Assembly: GCA_938003725.1 (NCBI GenBank)
Contig: CALKXX010000037.1
Coordinates: 1-8,107 of the forward strand
Source: an uncultured Sphingomonadaceae bacterium
Lineage (GTDB): Bacteria; Pseudomonadota; Alphaproteobacteria; Sphingomonadales; Sphingomonadaceae
DNA length: 8,107 bases
Direction: 5' to 3'
The notes under the pieces are model-generated. The model ran no database searches. It was not told the DNA's origin and saw nothing but the letters and a program-made list of their open reading frames with translations. This document shows positions 1-6,236 of this stretch, in pieces. The position numbers were made by a program, and so were the translations under genes. How positions within the stretch are numbered: position 1 is the stretch's first letter; each line of letters starts with the position of its first letter.

Positions 1-638
1 CCACATTGGGGCAACAGTTGAAATCCACTCTGGAGGCCAATGGCTATGCTATTGATCTGTCCACAGATGGGGAAGATGGTCATTTTCTTGGTTCTACGGA
101 AGATTACGATGCCGTCATCCTTGATCTTGGTCTGCCAGAGATTGACGGACTGACGGTACTTGACCGCTGGCGCAAAGAAGAACGCAATTTTCCGGTACTG
201 GTTCTGACCGCGCGGGACAGCTGGTCTGACAAGGTTGCCGGACTGGATGCGGGGGCGGATGACTATTTGGCAAAACCGTTTCAGACGGAAGAATTGATCG
301 CGCGACTGCGTGCTTTGATCCGTCGTGCATCGGGCAACGCGTCGTCCGAGCTTACGGCAGGTGACGTGCGGCTGGATACGCGGTCCGGCAAGGTCACACT
401 GGACGGAAGCCCGGTGAAACTAACGGCTCAAGAATATAAATTGCTGTCCTATCTGATGCATCACAAAGGCAAAGTCGTGTCTCGTACCGAGCTCATCGAA
501 CATATTTATGATCAGGATTTTGATCGCGATTCCAACACGATAGAAGTTTTTGTGACGCGCATCCGTAAAAAACTGGGCGCAGAAGTGATCTCAACCATCC
601 GGGGGCTCGGCTATAGTCTAGAGGACCCAGAAGCCTGA
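1..638 (+). CDS. Response regulator, OmpR/PhoP family (5'-truncated by window edge)
   Basis: DNA-binding response regulator that is phosphorylated by a partner histidine kinase and then regulates promoters. The frame is open from the first base and reads TLGQQLKSTLEANGY, which is helix 1 of a receiver domain. The start codon, beta strand 1 and the acidic metal-binding pair therefore lie upstream of the window, and the in-frame TTG at base 6 is not a credible start. Numbering from that TTG, the phospho-acceptor is D40 (VILDLGLPEIDG), followed by the conserved T68 and K90-P91 (LAKPF). A winged-helix OmpR-type output domain follows at about 115-205, with a recognition region DSNTIEVFVTRIRKKLG and wing STIRGLGY. 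The family is certain. Assignment to the PhoP branch is inferred from the PhoQ-like kinase directly downstream. The target genes are unknown. Confidence 0.95.
   Translation, partial: TLGQQLKSTLEANGYAIDLSTDGEDGHFLGSTEDYDAVILDLGLPEIDGLTVLDRWRKEERNFPVLVLTARDSWSDKVAGLDAGADDYLAKPFQTEELIARLRALIRRASGNASSELTAGDVRLDTRSGKVTLDGSPVKLTAQEYKLLSYLMHHKGKVVSRTELIEHIYDQDFDRDSNTIEVFVTRIRKKLGAEVISTIRGLGYSLEDPEA
621..625 (+). promoter_or_regulatory. Candidate ribosome binding site for the histidine kinase
   Basis: GAGGA inside the last codons of the response regulator gene, 9 bases before CTG 635. No comparable purine run precedes TTG 659. An ATG at 639-641 is also at workable distance, but it is in another frame and stops after five codons (MTFAI). 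The site favours translational coupling of the kinase to the regulator from a CTG start. Confidence 0.4.
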
Positions 639-2071
639 ATGACGTTCGCAATATAGATTTGCCAATTGATGAAACGGCATCCGGTACGCCCAACCAATCG
701 GATAATTATCGATTAGGCACACAGACCACCGGCTCGCTCAGCCGGAGGATGATCGGTATTGCGGCGGTATGGATCATGGTACTGCTGTTCGGGGGCGGAT
801 TTGCGCTCGACCGGGTGTTGGCCGATGCGGTGACGCGCAATTTTGACAATCAATTGGAATATGTTCTGACCGCGATGATCGCGTCGGCCGAAATTGGACC
901 GGACGGTGAAGTATTTTTGAACCGTCCGCTTGGCGATCAGCGGTTTCTGGAACCCAATAGCGGACTATATTGGCAGATAAGTGGACGGAACCATGATGAT
1001 TTTCCATCGCGGTCGTTGTGGGATCGAACCCTGTCCGCCGCGTTCGCGCATGATGACACTGAAACCCATATTTACAATAGCGATCAGTTCGCCGATGAGC
1101 CGCTGCGGATATTAGAGCGTAGCATTGTCCTTCCGGACTCGGATGTGAAATGGGTGTTTCAGGTGGCACAAAGCCGCGATGGTCTGGACGGGCAAATTAC
1201 CGAAATTCGATCAATTTTGATCAACAGCTTTCTGCTACTCGCGCTGGGTCTAATCGTCATGGCGGCGCTGCAAACACTTTATGGCCTGTGGCCGCTGCGT
1301 AAAATTCGCAAGGCGATTGCAGAGATGCGGACTGGACAGCAACAACGGGTGATGGAGCCCATGCCAAATGAAGTGACCCCGATGGTCGATGAACTTAACG
1401 AGCTGCTCGATCATAATGAGAAACAGGCGGAGGAGGCGCGACGTCATGCGGGGAACCTTGCCCACGCGCTGAAAACCCCGCTAACGGTGATCATGAATAG
1501 TGCCACGGCAAAGGCCGATGATCTAGCCGACACCGTGATCCGCGAATCCGGTGTCATGCGGCGGCAGGTGGATCACCATCTGGCAAGGGCGAGAGCGGTT
1601 GGCCGGCGCGGCCATGCCCATAGCCGGGCCCGTGTTTGGCCTAGTCTGCAGGCGGTGGAACGGGCCGTGGGGCGGCTCTACAAGCATGTGCGCATAGATA
1701 TTGACGGTGATCAGGACGCCGTGGTCTCGGTCGAGCGACAGGATCTGGACGAGATGATCGGAAATCTAGTGGAAAACGCGGCGAAATATGGCGGTGGCAG
1801 TGTTTTCGTGACGGTCGAAACCGGTGAGAAATTTACCGAATTGCTCATCGAAGATGACGGCATGGGCATCCCGGAAGAAGAACGGCAAAGAATATTTGAT
1901 CGCGGCGTTCGACTGGACAGCGGCAAACCGGGCACCGGCCTTGGCCTAGCCATTGTCCGCGATGTCGCAGAGATTTATGACGGTAGCGTATCACTGGAAG
2001 AAAGCGAAGACCTAGGCGGCTTGATGGTGCGGCTATGTTTGCCGAGATCAGAAGTTCACACCCCGGGGTAA
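635..2071 (+). CDS. PhoQ-like membrane sensor histidine kinase
   Basis: Inner-membrane sensor kinase paired with the upstream response regulator. Numbering from TTG 659 (470 residues): membrane helix 1 at about 31-51, a periplasmic sensor region to about 182, helix 2 at about 184-206, then a HAMP-like linker. The H-box NLAHALKTPLTV has H269, the PhoQ-class form of the phospho-accepting box. The ATPase domain has N-box N373 (NLVENAAKYGG), G1 (DDGMGIP), an F-like box (RIFDRGVRL) and G2 (GTGLGLAI), so it looks fully active. The start is unusual. The frame opens after an in-frame TAG at 614-616 and has no ATG until residue 31, which already lies in helix 1. I chose CTG 635, which overlaps the regulator stop as CTGA and lies 9 bases after GAGGA (621-625). 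TTG 659 is the alternative but has no visible ribosome site. Domain assignment is firm; the start is not. Confidence 0.9.
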   Translation: MNDVRNIDLPIDETASGTPNQSDNYRLGTQTTGSLSRRMIGIAAVWIMVLLFGGGFALDRVLADAVTRNFDNQLEYVLTAMIASAEIGPDGEVFLNRPLGDQRFLEPNSGLYWQISGRNHDDFPSRSLWDRTLSAAFAHDDTETHIYNSDQFADEPLRILERSIVLPDSDVKWVFQVAQSRDGLDGQITEIRSILINSFLLLALGLIVMAALQTLYGLWPLRKIRKAIAEMRTGQQQRVMEPMPNEVTPMVDELNELLDHNEKQAEEARRHAGNLAHALKTPLTVIMNSATAKADDLADTVIRESGVMRRQVDHHLARARAVGRRGHAHSRARVWPSLQAVERAVGRLYKHVRIDIDGDQDAVVSVERQDLDEMIGNLVENAAKYGGGSVFVTVETGEKFTELLIEDDGMGIPEEERQRIFDRGVRLDSGKPGTGLGLAIVRDVAEIYDGSVSLEESEDLGGLMVRLCLPRSEVHTPG

Positions 2072-2107
2072 CATTGCTCCGATAGCCGAGTACATGAGAA
2101 TGAATCA

Positions 2108-3292
2108 ATGAAGCCCAGCGATGTCGCCATTATCGGATGCGGCCCGGGCGGCCTCGCATGTGCTTTGCTTTTGGCGCGTCAGAGGCACCGCGTCACTCTA
2201 TTTGAACGTTTGTCTGTCCCCAAGCCGGTGGGTTCCGGGCTTTTGATTCAACCATCCGGTCAAAAGGTTTTGGAGGAGCTTGGTCTGTTGGAACAGGCGA
2301 AGGCATTAAGCGGACCGGTTGAGCGGCTACACGGTATTTCCGTTACCAAATCGCGCCGCGCGCTGGACATGCACTATGCCAATACCGGCGACGGCAGGCC
2401 AGCCTTAGGCATTCACCGTGCTAGTATTTTTGGTATTTTGATAGAGGCGGTCAAGCGTCAGAATATAGCGATTGTTACAGATAGCGAACTGTTCGGTATC
2501 GACGAAACTGCTACTTGTGTGACCCCGGTATTTCGGCAAGGCCATGAGGCCGGAAAGTTTGATCTGTTAATCGATGCCAGCGGTGCCAACAGCCCATTGG
2601 CAGCCGGGAACAGCCGTAAACTGGATTTCGGGGCCTTTTGGACAACGGTTGATTGGCCGACAGAGCATCAGATTATGGATCGCGCGCTGGATCAGCGCTA
2701 TCACCGTGCCAGTTTAATGGCCGGCATCATGCCCGTTGGCATAAACCCGGCCACCGGCAATCCCGGTGCAGCGGTGTTTTGGTCTGAAAGGCCCGAAAAT
2801 GAAGATGCCGTCCGGCAGGCCGGGATTGCGCGTTTCCGGGACCAGTTTTGCGCATTGTGGCCCGAGGCCGAGCCGTTTGTTTCGCAAATAGAATCCATGG
2901 ATGCCCTGACCATGGCGGTTTACGAGCATCGCATCGGGAGCAAGAACAGCAGCCCGCGTGTCTTTCATATCGGTGATAGCTGGCATTGCACCAGCCCGCA
3001 GCTGGGGCAGGGCGCCAATATGGCCCTAATGGACGCAAATGCGCTGGCGCGGGTCATCGATGATGCAGCGACCGTGGGCGAGATCCCCGATCGCTATCGC
3101 CGTGCCAGATCCTTTCACGTTAAATTATATCAAACGCTAAGCGGAGTGTTCACCCCGCTTTATCAATCAAACAGCCGGATTTTGCCGTGGATCAGGGACA
3201 TGATCATCCATCATTTTGCAAGATTGCCGATCATCCGCGCATTGATCGCCCGGACGGTATCGGGAAAACTGGGTGATAGTTTCAACAAATAG
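2108..3292 (+). CDS. FAD-dependent monooxygenase (UbiH/PHBH-fold flavoprotein)
   Basis: 394-residue class A flavoprotein, which would use FAD with NAD(P)H and oxygen to hydroxylate an organic, probably aromatic or quinone-like, substrate. The N-terminal Rossmann motif is GCGPGG (G10-G15), ending at E33 (VTLFERL), the residue that binds the FAD ribose. The second FAD site is GDSWHCTSPQLGQGAN, with G289-D290. The middle motif, normally DG followed by xxS, reads DASGANSPL at 156-164, so the usual aspartate is S158. The C-terminal amphipathic helices (SRILPWIRDM onward) resemble family members that touch the membrane. No secretion signal is present. ATG 2108 has a weak GAGA (2096-2099) 8 bases upstream and starts at the expected point before beta strand 1. 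It follows the kinase by 36 bases with no visible terminator. The substrate cannot be read from sequence, and a role in ubiquinone synthesis is only one option. Confidence 0.85.
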   Translation: MKPSDVAIIGCGPGGLACALLLARQRHRVTLFERLSVPKPVGSGLLIQPSGQKVLEELGLLEQAKALSGPVERLHGISVTKSRRALDMHYANTGDGRPALGIHRASIFGILIEAVKRQNIAIVTDSELFGIDETATCVTPVFRQGHEAGKFDLLIDASGANSPLAAGNSRKLDFGAFWTTVDWPTEHQIMDRALDQRYHRASLMAGIMPVGINPATGNPGAAVFWSERPENEDAVRQAGIARFRDQFCALWPEAEPFVSQIESMDALTMAVYEHRIGSKNSSPRVFHIGDSWHCTSPQLGQGANMALMDANALARVIDDAATVGEIPDRYRRARSFHVKLYQTLSGVFTPLYQSNSRILPWIRDMIIHHFARLPIIRALIARTVSGKLGDSFNK

Positions 3293-3299
3293 GGCGTGC

Positions 3300-3584
3300 T
3301 TATCCTTCGCCGCCGCGAATCTGTTCATGGTGCCGGATCACTTCATTGATGATGAAGCGCAGAAACTTCTCGGAAAATTCCGGGTCCAGATTGGCGTCGC
3401 TGGCCAATTGGCGCAGGCGTTCAATCTGTTCTTTTTCGCGGTTGGGGTCAGCCGGGGGCAGCTTGTTGGCAGCTTTATATTCGCCGACGGCCTGTGTTAT
3501 CTTGAACCGCTCTGCGAGCATGAACACCAGCGCCGCATCGATATTGTTGATGCTTTGTCGATATTGCTGAAGTTTGTCGGTCAT
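3300..3584 (-). CDS. Chorismate mutase, AroQ class, monofunctional
   Basis: 94-residue all-helical enzyme that would convert chorismate to prephenate, the branch to phenylalanine and tyrosine, in the cytoplasm. Compared with the mutase domain of E. coli PheA (R11, R28, K39, D48, R51, E52), this protein has R9, R26, K37, D46, R49 and E50, the same residues shifted by two, so the active site is largely intact. At the C-terminal helix (FIINEVIRHHEQ) the position of E. coli Q88 appears to be H86, which I think is common in alphaproteobacterial members. There is no fused prephenate dehydratase or dehydrogenase and no signal peptide. Start ATG 3584-3582 matches the normal first helix, though no ribosome site is clear. 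It is convergent with the monooxygenase (7-base gap) and divergent from the polyprenyl synthase. Confidence 0.92.
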   Translation of the reverse strand: MTDKLQQYRQSINNIDAALVFMLAERFKITQAVGEYKAANKLPPADPNREKEQIERLRQLASDANLDPEFSEKFLRFIINEVIRHHEQIRGGEG

Positions 3585-3597
3585 AGTGTGTTACCCG

Positions 3598-3631
3598 GTT
3601 GCAGCTGGTCGCAGATTTCGTAAACTGCAAC
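3598..3631. repeat. Inverted repeat in the divergent promoter region
   Basis: GTTGCAG at 3598-3604 and its exact reverse complement CTGCAAC at 3625-3631, separated by 20 bases. It lies in the 105-base spacer between the divergent chorismate mutase and polyprenyl synthase genes. Arms of 7 bases with centres 27 bases apart could be a spaced operator, but such a repeat also arises by chance at a fair rate. No T-run follows, so it is not a terminator. Confidence 0.35.
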
Positions 3632-3637
3632 TAATAT
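3632..3637 (+). promoter_or_regulatory. Possible -10 element for the polyprenyl synthase gene
   Basis: TAATAT, one change from TATAAT in composition, sits 52 bases before ATG 3690, beside the right arm of the inverted repeat. There is no good -35 box at 16-18 bases upstream, so this is a weak proposal. A promoter must exist somewhere in this spacer because both flanking genes read away from it. Confidence 0.25.
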
Positions 3638-3689
3638 AAGATTGATTTCACTTGCCTTATTCCTAGTGACTTGCCACATCCGGCGCAAC

Positions 3690-4703
3690 ATGTCTGCAAC
3701 CGTTCATCATCTCGATCGCGAAACCGAACCATCTCTGGAACCGATGATGGCGCTGGTCGCCAGTGATATGAATCAGGTAAACAGCGTTATATTGGACCGG
3801 ATGCAGTCGGATATTCCGCTTATCCCGGAACTTGCCGGGCATTTGATTGCCGGCGGCGGCAAGAGAATGCGGCCGATGCTGACCCTGGCTGCGGCAAAAA
3901 TTCTTGACTATGAAGGGGACCGTCATTTCAAGTTGGCGGCGGCGGTTGAGTTTATTCACACCGCGACCCTATTGCACGATGATGTCGTGGATGGGTCAGA
4001 CCTGCGGCGCGGAAAAACGACTGCGAATCTGGTGTTCGGCAATCCGGCGACGGTGTTGGTGGGGGACTTTTTGTTCAGCCGCTCGTTTGAGTTGATGGTC
4101 GAAGATGGCTCTTTGAAAGTGCTGAAAATTCTCTCTCATGCCTCTGCGGTAATCGCAGAAGGAGAGGTGAACCAGCTCACCACGCAGCGTAAAATTGATA
4201 CAAGTGAAGACCGCTATCTGGATATTATCGGCGCAAAGACCGCGGCGCTGTTCGCTGCTGCCAGCCGAATTTCTGCGGTCGTTGCTGAACGGGACGAAGA
4301 AACAGAAATGGGACTGGATGCCTATGGCCGCAATCTGGGTATTGCGTTTCAGCTAGTGGACGATGCAATCGACTATAGCTCGGATAGCGAGACGATGGGC
4401 AAAGGCGTTGGTGATGATTTCCGCGATGGCAAGGTAACCTTGCCGGTCATATTGGCTTACGCACGTGGTAGCGACACGGAGCGCACATTCTGGAAAGAAG
4501 CGATTGTAGGTCATCGTACATCGGATGAAGATTTGGCCCATGCCACGGAATTGCTCGGTCAAACGGGTGCGATTAACGATACCATGTCGCGGGCGCGCCA
4601 CTATGGGCAACGTGCAATAGATGCGCTGGGCGTGTTTCCGGCGGGTAAAGCAAAAGCTGCCATGACGGAAGCAGTTGAATTTGCAATCTCTCGCGCTTAT
4701 TGA
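3690..4703 (+). CDS. ispB: Long-chain polyprenyl diphosphate synthase (octa-/decaprenyl type)
   Basis: 337-residue all-helical trans-prenyltransferase. It would extend farnesyl or a similar diphosphate with isopentenyl diphosphate to make the ubiquinone side chain; alphaproteobacteria of this type usually carry Q-10, so decaprenyl is the likely product. Landmarks are GGGKRMRP at 55-62, the first aspartate-rich motif DDVVD at 97-101 followed by LRRG, the second motif DDAID at 224-228, and GKGVGDDFRDGKVTLP after it. The fifth residue before the first motif is a small alanine (HTATLLHDD), as expected for long products rather than geranyl or farnesyl. I chose ATG 3690 (MSATVHHLDRE) because family members begin near here. 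The frame also opens at TTG 3642 and GTG 3666, but those add a stretch unlike the family. No clear ribosome site is visible. Chain length cannot be proven from sequence. Confidence 0.92.
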   Translation: MSATVHHLDRETEPSLEPMMALVASDMNQVNSVILDRMQSDIPLIPELAGHLIAGGGKRMRPMLTLAAAKILDYEGDRHFKLAAAVEFIHTATLLHDDVVDGSDLRRGKTTANLVFGNPATVLVGDFLFSRSFELMVEDGSLKVLKILSHASAVIAEGEVNQLTTQRKIDTSEDRYLDIIGAKTAALFAAASRISAVVAERDEETEMGLDAYGRNLGIAFQLVDDAIDYSSDSETMGKGVGDDFRDGKVTLPVILAYARGSDTERTFWKEAIVGHRTSDEDLAHATELLGQTGAINDTMSRARHYGQRAIDALGVFPAGKAKAAMTEAVEFAISRAY

Positions 4704-4740
4704 CGCAGCCACGCTGTAATTTTGAATCACAGGAATATTT

Positions 4741-5019
4741 ATGCCAGCTCGGATATATCAAAACCCGATGAATGCGATGCAATCTGGCCGGGCATTGACC
4801 GATAAATGGGTGCTGGAATTTGAACCGGCAGAAGCCCGAAAAGCCGATGCATTGACCGGTTGGGCAGGGTCCGGCGATACGCAAAGACAAGTGAAGCTAA
4901 CATTTGCAAACGCCGATACCGCGCGCGCCTATGCTGACAAATATGGAATCAGCTATGCAATGGTAGAAACGCCGAACAAGACTCTGAAAATACAGGCTTA
5001 TGCGGATAACTTCCGTTAG
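4741..5019 (+). CDS. NADH dehydrogenase (complex I) accessory subunit, NDUFS4-like
   Basis: 92-residue protein of the ETC complex I subunit family, the bacterial counterpart of mitochondrial NDUFS4 (18 kDa, AQDQ), which binds the peripheral arm of complex I on the cytoplasmic side. Recognisable parts are ARIYQNPMNAMQSGRA at the N-terminus, WVLEFEPAEARK, a GWAGSGDTQRQV segment, the AYADKYGI helix and the closing YADNFR. There is no targeting signal, as expected for a bacterial member. AGGA at 4731-4734 lies 6 bases before ATG 4741, which supports the start. The gene follows the polyprenyl synthase by 37 bases and may share its transcript. It stands apart from any nuo operon within the window, which is usual for this subunit. 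The length fits the family. Confidence 0.92.
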   Translation: MPARIYQNPMNAMQSGRALTDKWVLEFEPAEARKADALTGWAGSGDTQRQVKLTFANADTARAYADKYGISYAMVETPNKTLKIQAYADNFR

Positions 5020-5028
5020 TTCGAAAAG

Positions 5029-5556
5029 CTATCCAAGTTGAAGTAACAATAGTAGTTTTACATCAATTCCGGCGCCTTCGCTGCGCTTATTTTCGATAAA
5101 GTCGCTCAAATCGGTCAGGGCAATGCGGTGCACGGTGATGTTTTCACCCGGAACTCCACCGCCCTCATTGACCTTGGTCAGGCCACCGGCTTTGAATAGA
5201 GAAAAACTCTCGGATACCATGCCCGGGGAGCTGAAAAACTCTCCGCAATCTTCCATCACATCCGCCCGGTAGCCGGTTTCTTCCTCCAACTCGCGGGTCG
5301 CAGCAATGGCTGCATCTTCATCGGCATTATCGTCATGATCGCCGACAAGGCCGGCGGGCAGCTCTATGCAATTTTTGCCCAGGGGCACACGATATTGTTC
5401 AACCAGTAACACGTGGTCATCATCAACGGCCAGAATCACCGCGGCTCTTATCCCCCGGCTGCGAGAGACATATTCCCACTTCCCTTGGCGCTTCGCTGTG
5501 ATGAAGCGGCCTTCCCACATCACTTCTTCCGGTTCAGCCTTGTCTTCTATGCTCAA
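5029..5556 (-). CDS. Nudix hydrolase, ADP-ribose pyrophosphatase type
   Basis: 175-residue cytoplasmic hydrolase expected to split ADP-ribose or a related nucleoside diphosphate sugar. Domain landmarks are beta strands around AAVILAVDDDHVLLVEQYRVP, with the Q54-Y55-R56 typical of ADP-ribose types, ELPAG at 65-69, and the Nudix helix REL-EEE-TGY at 88-96 with metal ligands E92 and E93 and upstream E80. Spacing from the glycine of ELPAG to E80 is ten residues rather than the usual five, so the loop carries about five extra, mostly acidic residues (GDHDDNAD). After the box comes FFSSPGMVSE, also typical of this class. The start is TTG 5556-5554, overlapping the stop of the upstream TPM gene as TTGA, which implies translational coupling. 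The next in-frame ATG (M13) would remove only leader residues. The substrate is inferred. Confidence 0.88.
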   Translation of the reverse strand: MSIEDKAEPEEVMWEGRFITAKRQGKWEYVSRSRGIRAAVILAVDDDHVLLVEQYRVPLGKNCIELPAGLVGDHDDNADEDAAIAATRELEEETGYRADVMEDCGEFFSSPGMVSESFSLFKAGGLTKVNEGGGVPGENITVHRIALTDLSDFIENKRSEGAGIDVKLLLLLQLG

Positions 5557-6236
5557 AGCTCAATCAACCTGTCGGGCAGCTCATTCGGGTTGTTTTCGGA
5601 CTTGGGAAAATGTTCTTGCAACACTTTGCCTACATGTTGAACCGCGGCCGCCATGCCTTCTCCGGGCCGGCCAGCGCGTATCTCATCAATCAGGGCGACC
5701 ATAGCCTCGCCCCAAACCTCTGGCGATACCTTGTTCGCTATCGCCTCGTCAGCGACAATCTCTGCGCGATGCTCGCCCAATGAAACATAGATAAGAATGC
5801 CCGTCAGGCCGACCGTCCGATGCTCTGCACCGACTTTGAAAAAATCGATAGCGCGCTTGCGGACCCGGCGCTGTTTGGTGCTTTTCGGCGTCACCGCAAG
5901 CCGCAATGGCATCCAGGCGAACAGGTAACGCATAGACAGAAAGACGATTACGCTGGCGATAAACAGGAGCCCCATCAGTTCCGATGCGGTAAAGGCATGT
6001 CCCCAACCGCCAAACCAGCTGTTCAACAGGTCTTGGTAGATGGAGGGGATAATTGCAAAGGTAGATAAAAACAGGAACAATATTCCGATCGCCCAATGTA
6101 ACCCGGCGTCATGATATTTGTCGGACAGCTCGGTCACGATGGTTACAATCTCGCCATCGGTAGCGGCTTCTGCTTTCCGAACGGCAGATGTGACAAGCTC
6201 ATGATCGGCTTGGGATAGTCTGTTGACCTTTGCCAT
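5553..6236 (-). CDS. TPM-domain membrane protein with two transmembrane helices
   Basis: 227-residue member of the TPM (Psb32/TLP18.3/MOLO-1) family; the biochemical role in bacteria is not settled. It has no signal peptide. A short N-terminal part (about 7-45, with TDGEIVTIVTELSDKY) matches the opening of a TPM fold. Helix 1 at about 47-64 and helix 2 at about 86-103 follow, then a basic stretch (KQRRVRKR), and the rest of the fold (GILIYVSLGEHRAEIVADEAI to about residue 205). The domain is thus split by a membrane hairpin. I chose ATG 6236-6234 (MAKVNRL) over TTG 6242 because the ATG overlaps the upstream stop by one base as TAATG, a classic coupled joint. The downstream Nudix gene is joined by a TTGA overlap. 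It lies in the lemA-TPM-TPM-nudix operon and presumably acts with those partners. Confidence 0.88.
   Translation of the reverse strand: MAKVNRLSQADHELVTSAVRKAEAATDGEIVTIVTELSDKYHDAGLHWAIGILFLFLSTFAIIPSIYQDLLNSWFGGWGHAFTASELMGLLFIASVIVFLSMRYLFAWMPLRLAVTPKSTKQRRVRKRAIDFFKVGAEHRTVGLTGILIYVSLGEHRAEIVADEAIANKVSPEVWGEAMVALIDEIRAGRPGEGMAAAVQHVGKVLQEHFPKSENNPNELPDRLIEL

Noticed and set aside
639..656. ATG 639 as the histidine kinase start
   Set aside because: It is in the wrong frame and meets TAG after five codons.
2727..3038. Long minus-strand open frames inside the monooxygenase gene
   Set aside because: They are antisense shadows rich in C, R, P and H, without recognisable domains, over a gene with clear FAD motifs.
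3273..3623. Plus-strand open frame of about 116 codons over the chorismate mutase gene
   Set aside because: It lies antisense to a gene with a full set of AroQ active-site residues, resembles no family I know, and starts inside the monooxygenase end.
3642..3689. Upstream TTG/GTG start giving a 16-residue hydrophobic leader on the polyprenyl synthase
   Set aside because: The added residues resemble no prenyl synthase N-terminus, the enzyme is cytoplasmic, and ATG 3690 matches where the family begins.
5004..5034. Imperfect stem GGATA...TATCC across the convergent stops of the complex I subunit and nudix genes as a terminator
   Set aside because: The stem is short and AT-rich with a mismatch and a large loop, and no T-run follows. 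Evidence is too weak to call it.
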